Assembly (NCBI RefSeq): GCF_020497125.1
Contig: NC_059072.1
Coordinates: 69,261,697 to 69,325,696, forward strand
From: Mauremys mutica
Lineage: Eukaryota; Chordata; Testudines; Geoemydidae
DNA: 64,000 nt
Direction of reading: 5' to 3'
Shown: piece by piece, positions 34,720 through 46,900 of the stretch
How positions within the stretch are numbered: the first letter of the stretch is position 1
Layout: each line of letters begins with the position of its first letter
Program-made: the position numbers and the translations under genes
Notes under the pieces: model-generated
Databases searched by the model: none
What the model was told of the DNA's origin: nothing
The model's input: only the letters and a program-made list of their open reading frames with translations

Positions 34720-37650
34720 CAAGCACACACGAAGGCAAGTAAATGAATATTGACAAAATGTGCAAGCGCTTATATACAAATGCTAGAAATCCAAATACTG
34801 AGATGGGTGAGCTGTAGTTCCTGGCATTAATTGAGGATACTGATATATTAGGCATTGTGGAAATTTGGTGGAATGAGAATAATCAATAGGACATGGTAAT
34901 ACCAGGATATAAAATATATAGCAATGACACAGTAAGTCATGTTGCTGGGAGAGTGGCACTATATGTGAAAGGAGTCAAATAAAGTAAAAATCTTAAATGA
35001 ATCAGACTGTACCATAGAATATCTATGGATAGAAATTCCATGCTTGAATATTAAGAGTATATCAGTAGGATGATACTGTCTACCACCTGATCAGGATGGT
35101 GATGGGGAATGTGAAATGCTCAGGGAGATTAGAGAGGCTAAGGATGCAGAAAATTCAGAAATGGGGGATTTCACTATCCTCAGATTGACTGGGTATATGT
35201 CACCTCAGGAAGGGGTGCAGAGATAAAATATCTAGACACCATAAATAACTGTTTCTTGTAGAATCTTGTCCTGGAGCCCATAGGGGAAGAAACAATTCTT
35301 GATTTAGCCCTAGGTGGAGAAGAGGATCGGGTCCAAGAGGTGAATACAACTAAATCATTTGGTAATAGTAACCATAGTATATTTGCATTTAATATCCCTG
35401 TGGGGGAAAAATGTCAAAGAAACCTACCACAGTAGCATTTAACTTCCAAAAGGGGAATTGCACAAAAATGAGGAGGCTAGTTAAACAGAAAATAAAATGA
35501 ATAATCGATGCCTGCAAATGGCATGGAGACTACTTAAAAACACCATAACAGAAGCTCAAACACAATGTATACTGTATATTTAAAAAAAAAAAAAGCAGTA
35601 AAAAATGCCACCATGGCTAAATAGCAGAGTAAAAAAAGTGGCTAGAAGCAAAATGGCATCCTTTAAAACTGAAATAAAATCCTAGTGAGGAAAATAAGGA
35701 GCATAAACTCTGACAAGTCAAATGTAGAAGTATAACAAGGCAGGCCAAGAAAGTATTTAAGAGCAGAACAGAAACTAACAGTAATAATTTTTTGAAGTCC
35801 ATCAGAAACGTCCACTGTGGAGATGCTAACTGAATTTTTTGCATTGGACTTCACTGTGTAGGTTGTTGGGGCGGGGGAGGAATCCCCACATCCGAGCCAT
35901 TCTTTTTCATTGATAAATCTGAGGAACTGTTCCAGACTGAGGTGTCATGAGGAGGTCAAGAAACTAATTGATATATTAAAATATAAGTCACCAGGACCAA
36001 ACAATATTCAATCAAGAGTTCTGAAGGAAATCAAATATGAAATTGCAGAACTGCCAATTGTGGTATGAAAACTATCACTTAAATCAGCCTCTGTACCAGA
36101 TTTCTGGAGGGTAGCTAAGGTAACACAGATTTTTTAAAAAAAGCGATCCTGGCAATTACAGGTCAGTAAGCCTTACTTCAGTACCAGGAAAATTGGTTGA
36201 AATTATAGTAAAGAATAGAATTATCAAACACATATGTGAACATATGTTGGAAAAGAGTCAACATGGCTTTTGTAAAAAGAAATCATGCCTCACCCATGTA
36301 TTAGAATTCTTTGAGGGGGTCAACAAATGTGGAGAAATTGATATAGTGTACTTGGACTTGGACTTTCAGAAGCCTTTGACAAGGTTCCTCACCAAAGGTT
36401 TTGAAGCAAACAAGGCAGTCCTGGGATCAGAGAGAAGGTCCTCTCATTGATCAATAACTGATTGAAAGATAGGAAACAAAGGCTAGGCATGAATGGTGAG
36501 CTCTCACATTGGAGAGAGGTAAGTTGTCACTGATAATGTTTTGAAGATGACACAAAGATTGGGGAGTGGTAAACAGTGAAGACAGATCACTGACAGAGAG
36601 CAATCTGGATCAATTAGTAAGCTAGATACAAGAAACATATGCATTTTAATGCAAATATAAAGTCATACCTCTAGGACAGTGGTTCCTAAACTTGTTCCAC
36701 CACTTGTGCAGGGAAAGTCCCTGGCGGGCCAGGCGGGTTTGTGTACCTGCTGCGTCCACAGGTTCGCCTGATCGCAGCTCCCATTGGCCGCAGTTCTCTG
36801 CTCCAGGCCAATGGGAGCTGCTGGAAGCGGCGTCCAGGATGCCCCTTGGCCCGCACCACTTCCAGCAGATCCCATTGGCCTGGAGCAGTGAACTGCAGCC
36901 ACTGGGAGCCACAATCAGCCGGACCTGCGGACGTGGCAGGTACACAAACCGGCCCGGCCTGTCAGGGGCTTTCCCTGCACGAGCATCGGAACAAGTTTGG
37001 GAACCACTGCTCTAGGAATAAAGACTGCAGGCCATACTTACAGGATGGGTACTCTATCCCGGGAACCAGTGACTCTGAAAAAGAGTTGGGAGTCATTGTG
37101 GATACTCAGCTGCATGTGACTTCCTAGTGTGGTGTGGTAGTTAAAAAGGCTAAGACATTCTTTGGATGTATAAACAGGGGAATATGAAGTAGGAATAAAG
37201 AGGGTACGTTACTTCTGTATCTAGCACTGGTATGACCACTACTTGAATACTGTGTCCAGTCTGGTGTCTACATTTCAAAGAGGATGTTGATAAACTGGAA
37301 AATGTTCAGAGAAGAGCTGCAAGAATGATTAATAGATTGGAAAACAGGTCTTAGAGTGATTGACTTAGGGAGCTCAATCTATTTAGCTAAACATCGAGAA
37401 GTTTAAGGAGTGACTTGATTACAGTTTATAAATACCTACCTGGGGAATACAGACTTGATAACGAGCTCTTCAGCCTAGCAGACAAAGATATAAGAAGATC
37501 CACTGGCCAGAAGCTGAAGCTAGACATTCAGTCTAAAACTAAGGTTCAAATTTTTAACAGTGATTAACCATTGGACACATGACCACAAAGACTATGGTGC
37601 AGTCTCCATTGCTGGCAATTTTAAAATCAAGATTGGATGTTTGTGTGAAT
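34720..37650 (+). pseudogene. CR1 ORF2 endonuclease-reverse transcriptase, broken
   Basis: Endonuclease scraps include WHYM-KES and YCLPPDQDGDGE. RT is clearest at 36193-36450: MVEIIVKNRIIKHICEHMLE, KSQHGFCKKKSCLTHVLEFF, and VYLDLDFQKPLTRFL in place of the usual VYLDFQKAFDKVPH. After the MITE the C-terminal region reads SEKELGVIVDTQLHVTS, then GCINRG and LLEYCVQ in shifted frames. The catalytic FADD box is lost. Many stops and frameshifts indicate an old copy. Confidence 0.8.
36677..37009. mobile_element. hAT-type MITE with perfect 8-bp TSD
   Basis: The inverted ends CAGTGGTTCCTAAACTTGTTCC-like and GGAACAAGTTTGGGAACCACTG-like are flanked by ctctagga (36669-36676 and 37010-37017). It is 333 bp, with large self-complementary interior blocks around caggccaatgggagctgctg. 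Removing it with one duplication restores the CR1 reading context. It is the same family as 20878-21201. Confidence 0.92.
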
Positions 37651-38191
37651 GTAGGGCTGTCAAGTGATTTTAAAAAATAATTGTGATTAATCACGCTATT
37701 AAACAATAATAGAATACCATTTATTTCAATATTTTTTGATATTTTCTACATTTTCAAATATATTGATTTCAATTACAACACAGAATACAAAGTATACAGT
37801 GCTCACTTTATAATTATTTTTGTTAACAAGTATTTGCACTGTAAAAAAACCAAAAAAATAGTATTTTTCAATTCACTTAATACAAGTACTGTAGTGCAAT
37901 CTCTTTATCATGAAAGTTGAACTTATAAATGTAGAATTATGTACACAAAATAAATGCATTCAAAAATAAAGCAATGTAAAACTTTAGAGCCTACAAGTTC
38001 ACGCAGTCCTACTTCAGCCAGTCGCTCAGACAAACAAGTTTGGTTACAATTTGCAGGAGATAATGCTGCCCTTTTCTTGTTAACTGTCTGTAATTGACCA
38101 TCTTGATTATCACTACAAAAGTTTTTTCCTGCTGATAACAGGTCATCTTAATTACTTAGCCTCTTAGAGCTGGTATGGCATCTTCTCCATA

Positions 38192-38262
38192 TGTGTGTGT
38201 GTGTGTGTATATATATATAGTGTGTGTATATATATATATATATAATATATATATATATACGA
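38192..38262. repeat. (TG)n(TA)n microsatellite
   Basis: Alternating tg and ta dinucleotide runs, inside the Penelope-like insertion. Confidence 0.9.
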
Positions 38263-38327
38263 TTCTTATATGTTCCATTCTATGCATCCGACAAAGCTTA
38301 TGCTCAAATAAATTTGTTAGTCTCTAA

Positions 38328-38600
38328 CAGGGGCGGCTCCAGGCCGCAGCACGCCAAGCGCGTACTTGGGGCGGCATGCCGCGGGGGGCGCTATGCCGGC
38401 CGCAGGGAGGGCGGCAGGTGGCTCCAGTGGACCTCCCGCAGATGTACCTGTGGAGGGTCCACTGGTCCCGCGGCTCCGGTGGACCTCCCGCAGGCGTGCC
38501 TGCGGATGCTCCACAGGAGCCGCGGGACCGGCGACCGGCAGAGCGCCTCCCGTGGCGTGCCACCATGCTTGGGACGGCGAAATGGCTAGAGCCGCCCCTG
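38328..38600. mobile_element. GC-rich hAT-type MITE, CAGGGGCGGC ends
   Basis: The ends CAGGGGCGGCTCCAGG and CTAGAGCCGCCCCTG are inverted repeats. The flanks gtctctaa (38320-38327) and gtatctaa (38601-38608) match at 7 of 8. It is 273 bp, GC-rich with tandem-like gtggacctcccgcag blocks. It is the innermost element of the stack at 34-40 kb. The open frames within it come from its GC content. Confidence 0.85.
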
Positions 38601-38705
38601 GTATCTAAGGTGCCACAGGACTCTTTGCTGCTTTTACAGATCCAGACTAACACGGCTACCCCTCTGATACTTAAGGTGCCACAAGTACTCCTGTTCTTTT
38701 TTCTT

Positions 38706-39290
38706 GTTTACAGTGTCACCTGAAAGTGAGAACAGGTGATTGCATGGCACTGTTGTAATTGGTGTCACAAGATATTTACATGCCACATGCAGTAAAGATT
38801 CATATATCTCTTCATCTTCAACCACCATTCCATAGGACATGCGTCCATGCTGAAGATGGGTTCTGCTCGATGATCCAAAGAAGAGTGGACAGATGCATGT
38901 TCATTTTCATCATCTGAGTCAGATGCCACCAGCAGAAGATTGATTTTCTTTTTTGGTGGTTCGGGTGCTGTACTTCCCGCATTTGAGTGTTGCTCTTTTA
39001 AGACTTCTGAAAGCATGCTTCACACCTCATCCCTTTCAGATTTTGGAAGGAACTTTAGATTCTTAAACGTTGGGTTGAGCGCTGTAGCTATTTTTAGATA
39101 TCTCATATTGGTATCTTCTTTGCTTTTTGTCAAATCTGCAGTGAAAGTGTTCTTAAAGCGAACTTGTGCTGGGTTATCATCCGAGACTGCTATAACATGA
39201 AATATATGGCAGAATGTGGGTAAAACAGAACAAGAGACATACAATTCTCCCCCAAGGAGTTCAGTCACAAATTTAATTAACACCATTTTT
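38706..39290 (-). pseudogene. hAT transposase C-terminal fragment
   Basis: Minus-strand frames give MRYLKIATALNPTFKNLKFL (in the segment 39020-39286), then PKKKINLLLVASDSDDENEH (38765-39016), then KYLVTPITTVPCNHLFSLSG followed by DTVNKKK (38690-38840). The last is the conserved hAT dimerisation region (usually VPCERLFS). Frameshifts separate the pieces. The N-terminal zinc finger and first catalytic residues are absent, so the element would have depended on a full-length relative. Confidence 0.8.
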
Positions 39291-40035
39291 AATGAGCATC
39301 ATCACCATGGAAGCATGTCCTTTGGAATCGTGACCAGAGCGTGAAGGGGCATATGAATGTTTAGCATATCTGGCACGTAAATACCTCTCAACGCTAGCTA
39401 CAAAAGTGCTATGGCAATGCCTGTTCTCACTTTCAGGTGACATGGTAAATAAGAAGCAGGCAGCAGTATCTCCTGTAAATGTAAACAAACTTGTTTGTTC
39501 TAGCAATTGGCTGAACAAGAAGTAGGACTGAGTGGACTTGTAGGCTCTAAAGTTTTACATTGTTTTGTTTTGAGTGAAGTTATGTAACAGAAGAAAGCTA
39601 CATTTGTAAGTTACACTTTCACGATAAAAAGATTGCACTACAGTACTTGTATGAGGTGAATTGAAAAATACTATTTCCTTTGTTTATCTTTTTACAGTGT
39701 AAATATTTGTAATAAAAATAAAATAAAGTGAGCACTGTACAATTTGTATTCTGTGTTGTAATAGAAATCAATATACTTGAAAATGTAGACAAACATCCAA
39801 AATATTTAATAACTTTCAATTGGTATTCTATTGTTTGATAGTGCGATTAATTGCAATTAATTTTTTTAAACGCGATTAAATTTTTTGGGTTAATCACGTG
39901 AGTTAGCTGTGATTAATCGACAGCCCTAATACAAAGATATACTCGTTTTCAAACAGGAATTAATTTGGGGAAGTCCAACAGGAGGTCAGAGAAGAGCACA
40001 GTGGTCCCTTCTGGCCTTATCTAGGACACTGTGAT

Positions 40036-41552
40036 GTGTTTGAATGTACGGTTTTTCAGGTTCAAGTGTTCTATGTGCAATAATCAGATTATTTATTTAT
40101 TTATTTATTTAATACTTTTATTGAAGTCATTCTAATTATGCAGAAAACTTTTGAATGGGAAAATAAATAGTACATGGGAAATCCTGGCCCCATCTAGCAT
40201 TGACTTCAATCAGGTCAAAATTTTACTCCACTTATTCAATGAAAATAGTCTACCCTCACAGTGCCTCATGGGTTCCATATTAGCACCAGAGAAGGAGTCG
40301 AGTGTAATAATAATAATTAGTTATTTTTTGCTCATACTCCAATCCCTGCTAGTAAATGAATGGTAGTGTGGAGTTTTTTTTAAGTACAATTTTTACTTAC
40401 TTTACTTTTTACTCTTTGCTGAGAAGTGAAGGGAGACCCTCTAGCATTTTATTGAGAATGACTGTGTTTGCAGATCAAAGAGGTGACAATTAGTGATCTG
40501 CTGCGTTTCAAAACATGGGTCAAATGGATTTATTTCTACTACTGGAGGTGTCAATCATCTGCCAATTACATGATTAATTCCACAGTAACTATAGAACAGT
40601 CAAGATATGGAAAAAAGACTACATATATGTAGTGTAAACAAAGTGTGAATCAATGTGGGTGGACAGCAGTATGAAGTCTTGTACCTCACAGGTTCATGTG
40701 TAACATGATTATCATGATTGACAAATGGCAATGAAATCTGTCTAGCCCACATGTTAAGAACCATCTTGTATAAGATTGCAGAGACTTCTTAGATGAAAAT
40801 AGTCAATAAGCACCTTTACTTATGAAGGAAAATGGCTTCATAATAGAAGTGCTAAAGTGTAGCTACTGTGCAACATATTAGAATGGAGGAAATTGTGTAC
40901 TATTATTACTTTCAGCATGTGGCTGGTGAGGGACTCTGAATCAGGTCATTCCACTCATCAAAATCCTGAAGCTGCTCAGAAATAACTTTAAAAAAAATTG
41001 AAGATAATTAAATAATGTCCCTTGTGGAATATGCGGCAAATAGACACACAATGGTGCAGCGTTTATAAGAATTGTGCAGTGTAGGTAGCATATAATAATT
41101 GCCCTCTTAGATCCTCAATTAAAAAAATTCCTCAGCTAGCAGAAGACTTGAAGGCAATAAGTAAGGCAAGGATGATGCTGGTCAGGGTCTGGTGAAGTAT
41201 TAAATGTATATACCTTCTTGCCTTCCCACTCCAAATAAAAAAAATTAGGACTGGACGTCACAGCCTCAGAATACAATGGGACATTTTTAAAAGTCTGTGT
41301 CTATCCCCCTCTCTGTCTGGACGGTAAGGAGCAGTCCTAACTTGACACTTTCCTTTGTTCAGTTTGGCACTTTCCATTGTGATAGAGAAATAACAATGGA
41401 AGAGCCATGAGAAGAGCATGTGAGGAAGATCATTCATCTTTGTGTGGGGTAGAGACAACCGCTTGCTAGTTCTCTATCTCCCTCTGCTGCCTCTTCAAAA
41501 ACATAAGAAAAGAAGACCCTCTGTGATTCTCTCCAACCACATGGAGAAGGGG
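40036..41552. other. No gene seen; (ATTT)n run
   Basis: An atttatttatttattta run lies at about 40090-40112. Otherwise this is AT-rich sequence without a recognisable element. Confidence 0.5.
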
Positions 41553-41709
41553 AGAATCATAGATTATTAGGGTTGGAAGGGACCTCAAGAGATCATCTAG
41601 TCCAACCCCCTGCTCAAAGCAGGACCCATCCCCAAATGGCCCTCTCAAGGATTGAATTCACAACCCTGGATTTAGCAGGCCAATGCTCAAACCACTGAGC
41701 TATCCCTCA
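41553..41709 (-). mobile_element. tRNA-derived SINE with CR1 tail (Cry type)
   Basis: The plus strand reads aatcatagattattagggtt, ggaagggacctcaagagatc and ccaaccccctgctcaaagca. It ends in ctgagctatccctcat, with the B-box-like ggattgaattcacaaccc. It is the best preserved of the three antisense SINEs. Confidence 0.88.
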
Positions 41710-41714
41710 TCAGG

Positions 41715-42620
41715 GGGTGCTGCAACCAGCCAGCCACCTCTTGGCTCTTGGTTATGCTTCAGGGTGACCCCCAACACACTCTCAGTCCCAGATTCCCCCC
41801 CCACCCCAAACGTATGTCCTGTACTCCCCAGCCCTCTCCCGGAGGGTACGAATATATTAAGTCTGTTATTCCTTTAAGGGCATGATATGCACACAACTTG
41901 TTACCCCAAATGAAGTTACCGGGCCATTTCCACTTAAACACACTGGATTAGCTAAAACAGCAAAATAGGTTTATTAATTACAAAGAGAGAGATTTTGAGT
42001 GAGTGCAAGTAATGAGGCATCAAAGTCAGAAACGGTTACAAGAAAAATAAAGCTAAATTGCTTACTGATGTCTCCAGCTGATGAGTTCTCAATCCTAGAT
42101 CCTAATCACATGCACTCAAAGCCAGTGCTAGTGACATGCTCACAGAGAACAGAAGTGGCTATGAGAGAGGCTGGCTTTGTGATATTTCTGGCTCAATCAA
42201 AAGTGGGAAATCCCAGAAAGCTTGTTTCTTACCAGAAAGGCCAGTTAAAGTGCAGTTTTACCTAGTTCAGAGGCTTGGACAGTGTGAATTGGCATGAGAA
42301 CATTTACTTCTTGTGACCAAAATGAACTTCCAAGGCTTTTGAAATGCGCCAATCATTAAACTCTACTTTTCTAATTGTGCCAGTAAAAGCGTGTGTTCAA
42401 ACTATAGTTCATCAAGACATGGTTATGCAGCTGCAGATCATGTGAGTTGTACTGCCTGAAAATATAGAGAGCAGCTTCTCTACATCACATAAATCATAGG
42501 TTTCAGGATTCTTCTGTGCTGGACGTAGGGGGAAAGGTGACTTTGTGGAACAACAGCATGAATTGCCTTGTTCAAGTTCAGGATTTCTTAGGTACCTGGA
42601 GATCCCATGTAAGAGCACCC
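41715..42620 (-). repeat. Possible LTR-type repeat, antisense
   Basis: The stretch aaaataggtttattaattac, then gagtgcaagtaatgaggcat and gaaacggttacaagaaaaat, is wording I associate with a recurrent chelonian LTR-like repeat. It has a tttatta motif that would be a poly(A) signal on the minus strand. Ends were not defined. Confidence 0.3.
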
Positions 42621-43003
42621 TTTAATTTTAGTGCCCTTACACTATTTTTTCTGTAAATATTATCTGATTCTGATTGCCATATTGCACTTCTTGTTCTGAT
42701 CTGTATGCCCTTTGGTATTCTGCTTAATCCCAGGCCATTTCTGCCATTACATGGTGCTAAGGAATGATTTGGTCACCCTTCCCTGACTCATTACAGCACT
42801 CTCACTCAATTACTCTTGCTACAGATACCCCTTCAATTGTACCCCAAGGGAAAGATTTTCAGGAGCAGCAGCATTGGCCTAACTCTGTTCTCACTGAAGT
42901 TAGTGGTAACCTTGCTGACTTCAAGCCTTCAAGAGGCAAAGCAGCAAGTATCCCAGAGTCTTTCTAAAGGTAAAAAAAAACCAGTCAAATTTATTCTTCA
43001 GTA

Positions 43004-43983
43004 CAGTAACTTCTCGCTTAACATTGTAGTTATGTTCCTGAAAAATGTGACTTTAAGCAAAACAATGTTAAGTGAATACAATTTCCTCATAAGAATTAAT
43101 GTAAATGGGGGGGGTTAGGTTCCAGGGAAAAAATTTTCACCAGACAAAAGACTATATATATACTATATACACACACACGGTATAAGGTTTAAACAAACAA
43201 TTTAATACTGTACACAGAAATGATGATTGTGAAGCTTGGTTGAGGTGGTGAAGTCAGAGGGTGGAAGAGGGTGAGGAATGCCTTGCTGCTAAATAATGAA
43301 CTAACACTCCGCTGAGCCCTCAAGAGTTAACACATTGTTGTTAATGTAGCCTCACACTCTACAAGGCAGCACGAATGGAGGGAGGGGAGACAGCATCGCA
43401 GACAGAGACAGAGACACACACCCTGTGTGTGTGAGAGAGAGAGAGAGATGTGCATTGCCCCTTCAAGTAGGCTGACACCACTCTCAGGAAGTTGAGACAG
43501 CAGCTGCGGCCAGCAAGCTCTCTCCCTCCATCCGTGTCCCCACCCTGCTCTATATGGAGAAGGGATAAGTGGGGGGCAGGAGCAGGGGGGAGTGGGACAC
43601 CCTGACATTAACCCTCCTATTTCCCCCCTCCCCACAGAGCAAGCAAGAGGCTCCTGGGAGCAGCTCCAAGGCAGAGGGCAGGAACAGCACACAAAAGTGG
43701 AATGAGGGACAGCTGAACTGCCGGCAATTGATAGCCTGTTGGGTGGCTGCTGCACCGGGAACTTAGGGGAGGGGGAGCTGATAGAGGGGCTGCTGGTCCA
43801 CCCTGGTTCCAAGCCCCCACCAGCTAGCTGCAACCAGCTGCTCTTCCTGCAAGCAGTGGACAAAGCAGGCAGCTGCCAAACAATATTATAAGGGAGCAAT
43901 GCTCAACTTTAAATGAGTATGTTCCCTAATTAATCAGCAATGAAACAACATTAACCGGGACGACTTTAAGTGAGCAGTTACTA
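43004..43983. mobile_element. Tigger-like (Tc1/mariner) non-autonomous element
   Basis: The left end CAGTAACTTCTCGCTTAACA and right end GACTTTAAGTGAGCAGTTACTA are imperfect inverted repeats bounded by TA (43002-43003 and 43984-43985). Inside the left end, atgtgactttaagcaaaac matches the end motif again. The 980-bp interior has no transposase. It has purine-rich and (AC/AG)n tracts near 43390-43450. Confidence 0.65.
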
Positions 43984-43985
43984 TA

Positions 43986-46900
43986 TAGTGTTGTATCATA
44001 TCACAACAATGCCAGCAGGCTAATTAGGTGGTGCTTTCTGTGGCTAGAATCTCACTAAAATTCAACTGCCTGAGATCCTTCTACACAACAATTTTAGGGC
44101 AACAATGAGGCTGGGTCTTTGTTATAGCTGACAATGGCAATTTGAGGTAGGAGATTATTTTATTAAAATCAACATTTCTCGTTTCCTGCAAACTAGAAAT
44201 CACACTTTTAAATCCATAGACCAACAAACATCTGTGTGTATGAGCCCCTGTAGGGAGGGTCTCAGAACAGGCAGACAGAGAACGCTTGGGAACTGATATA
44301 TATAATCATTTACTAGGCATCAGTCCTGAAGAAAAACGACAACTCATTCCGTACAGCTCTGGCCTATAAAACTCCAAATCCAAAAGACTGTTGAGAAGAG
44401 CAGTCTATAACCATAAAAACATTTTCTTTTAAACAGTGAAAGAAGAAACAGGTGTTTTGTTCTTGTTTTTTACAGCAAATGCCAAAAGTCTAGAGATAGG
44501 CCTGAGATGTGAAGGTAGGCTCCAGAATTTAAACGAATATTAGTGGCTTTTGGCACTATAGGAGCTGTCAGAAAAGGCCAGCAAGGGAGAGGAAATGGTT
44601 TCTAGCAAGGAGGTTGGTAATCAGACTTGCTCAAAACAAAATTCCAAACCCAACCCTCCTCCCAATGGCCACAAACCCTCCCTCCACCCTGGCTCACTGC
44701 TTGCTAGTGGACTTTGTGACACTTCCCGGGGTAACCAGTGTTGTGAGGCACCTGACTACATCTGCCCTTAGCATGAGAAAGCTTTGTCTGTGCCTGCCAG
44801 GGGTCAGCACCAAAATCCACTGCCCACAGGCAACACAAGCACTCCTCTCTAGGCCTGTGAGGCACTCCTGTCTCTCTACAGCTTAGTGATAGGAACTCCA
44901 ACCCCAAGCCCTCCAAGCATCTCCCTGGAGTCCCCCTGGTCCACTGGACACTCATAGTATTAACATATTTGTTGCTTCTAAAAAAGCAGTACACCTTATC
45001 ACTGCTCCACTTAACACACAGCACTTAAATATGCTTATAGTGAAAACAAGTAAAAGTTTATTGAACAAAATATAGAGATGTAAGTGATAGCAAGTAGAAA
45101 TATTGGAAACAAACAGTTACATATAAAATAAAATCATAACATACAGTCTAGAACCTGGAATTACTTAACTAGATATTTCCTGCCTCATAGATCAAGGCTC
45201 ACCCAAAGTCCTTCCAGAGTTTTCCAGGCTTGAGGCATGACTGTGATCTTCCGTTCATGAGAGAAGTCACAATGTCAACTTGTGTCTTCCCTCTCTTGTC
45301 CATTTTTGTGATCAGGTTCAGTATGCAAATAGATCACCATTGTGAAGCGGACAATGCACAATGACCAGACAGGGAGATAAACATCTGTTACTTACCTCCT
45401 GCCTGAAAGGAACCTCTTTGAGACATGTCACCTCCTGGTTACCTGCTTTAAGAACATAATTTTCAGTATTGACACATAACTCCTTAAATATTATTCATAC
45501 ATGCATTCCACAATGATTATGATGATCAGTGGGCTACCGGCTTTTGGTAGAGACCTCACATGCCACTCTTTAGTGAATTATTATCCATATTTCTGACCCA
45601 GGAGATCCTGTAAAACTCTATGCACATCCATGTGTTCTCTGCCAGTTGGCAACAAGAGGTTCCTAGGTCACAGACTTATCAAAACTTTGGAAGTTAATCT
45701 GTCCCCAGATTACATCCATGTAGGAGCAGGCCTGTTTTCTAAGAGGCTGAAAAGCATAAGAGTAAAAAGGAAGTCTAGTGTTCAACTGACAGAGACCTAG
45801 TTGCCCATTTGGTTGCAGTTGATTTACAAAAATGGACAAAGAAGAAAACAGGAAATAAAGATGGCATAGTGTCTACATTATAGATACAAGGTGTTTGGCA
45901 ATGGGCCAATTGCTTTCCAACTGTATTTTGCATCTGTTGACTATTGCACACTTTGTTGTATATTTTTAGGACTTTTCACTGATTACAGTTTCAGATGCAG
46001 AACTTCTTAGTGGTTGTGATACCAGAATATAGTTGCCAAAGTATTTGTGATTTAATGCTAAACTACTCAAAATTCAAGGGTCTTAGAATTCAAAGGCTGG
46101 CAGCATGAAAACGGACCTTTCTGAAAAATGTTTTTAAGGTTCATAAATATTTTGAACACAAACAGGTCCATTTTGAGTTCCTTAGAAGAAGCTTTCAGAT
46201 CAGCTATATCTGAAGGGTAGGGAATGAGGTAAAATTCCACAAAGTACAAATTGTGAATTATAATCATTTCCCCCGTAATCATTATATGTCCAAAGTCCAC
46301 TAATAAATGCATTAAAAAGGGGGAAGGGGGAAACAAAGTTTTTCTGTGGCATTGGATGATATGGGATCAGAGTAGGAAAGCAACAGCAAAGATGACAAGG
46401 AGAAGAGTAAATATAAGTAAACAAAATATTCATATTACTCATGACATTTAAAACAGCTTGAGGATAGTACAAAGGAAGAAGTAAAGGAAAAAACAATAGT
46501 AACTGAATGTATTGGTAACCCTATGTTCATAGATTTAACAAAGAACAAGGGAAGAAGCTAAAAGAATTCAGATGACGATGGAAGTAAAACAAGAAACTCT
46601 CCCTTTCTCCTCTAGACCCTTTCTGAAGAATTCAAGGGACCTACTTTTCTTGGTAATTTGTGTAAATACAGGGAACAACAGCAGTAAAATGTCAGGCTAT
46701 TTGAATATGGGGGAAAAAACAGGGATACTATCTATTTAATATTGATTCTGTGTGGGAAAATCCAGCATCAGTTCTTTTCCCATTTAAGCCTCCTTAATGT
46801 TTTGTTTCTATTGTTTCCTGTCTATAAAGCTAGGGTCCTTAATGAGCCTTGAAGTTTGTATAGATTTTCCTGCTGGCTCCTAAACTGAATATAAGTACAA

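Larger units (their letters stand above)
38082..38698 (+). mobile_element. Penelope-like or related retroelement insertion
   Basis: It is bounded by a repeated ttttcttgtt-like target (38072-38081 and about 38697-38706), and its removal restores the hAT sequence. The body ends gcttatgctcaaataaattt, gttagtctctaa, aggtgccacaagtactcctg. In reptile genomes this 3' sequence usually follows a hairpin with CGA...GAAA features of a hammerhead ribozyme, as known from Penelope-like elements. Here the hairpin is collapsed to atccgacaaagc. A MITE interrupts it at 38328-38600. The family name is inferred. Confidence 0.5.
37653..39930 (-). mobile_element. hAT-like element with long inverted repeats
   Basis: The ends are AGGGCTGTCAAGTGAT and ATTAATCGACAGCCCT, followed inward by inverted repeats of roughly 400 bp (37653-38078 against 39440-39930), including gtactgtagtgcaatctcttt and atgtaaaactttagagccta. 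The interior carries a C-terminal hAT transposase fragment on the minus strand. It lies in a CR1 3' region. The 8-bp duplication cannot be recognised. A Penelope-like insertion interrupts it. Confidence 0.75.
34230..40035 (+). mobile_element. CR1-type LINE, old, with nested insertions
   Basis: An ORF1-like start is visible at 34249-34470 (MVHVGTNVIRKDRREVLAGK, then KIKSRTSMVAFSEMLPAP), matching the esterase-like ORF1 end of CR1. ORF2 endonuclease remnants lie at 34740-35400 and RT at 35900-37650. The 3' UTR resumes after the hAT insertion with acaggaattaatttggggaa, acaggaggtcag and gtcccttctggccttat near 39955-40022. Two insertions interrupt it: a MITE (36677-37009) and a hAT element (37653-39930). 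The 5' end is uncertain. Confidence 0.8.

Noticed and set aside
38192..38262. Promoter-like TATA tracts
   Set aside because: They are a dinucleotide microsatellite within a retroelement.
38224..38723. Several overlapping open frames in both strands
   Set aside because: They come from a GC-rich MITE with few stop codons; the frames run across element boundaries and have no domain.
43327..43899. 190-residue minus-strand open frame
   Set aside because: It lies inside the Tigger-like element, is rich in Ser, Pro and Cys from simple repeats, and shows no domain pattern.
44614..45024. Open frames on both strands, possible host exon
   Set aside because: No splice-site pair or domain supports an exon, and adjoining sequence resembles a repeat.
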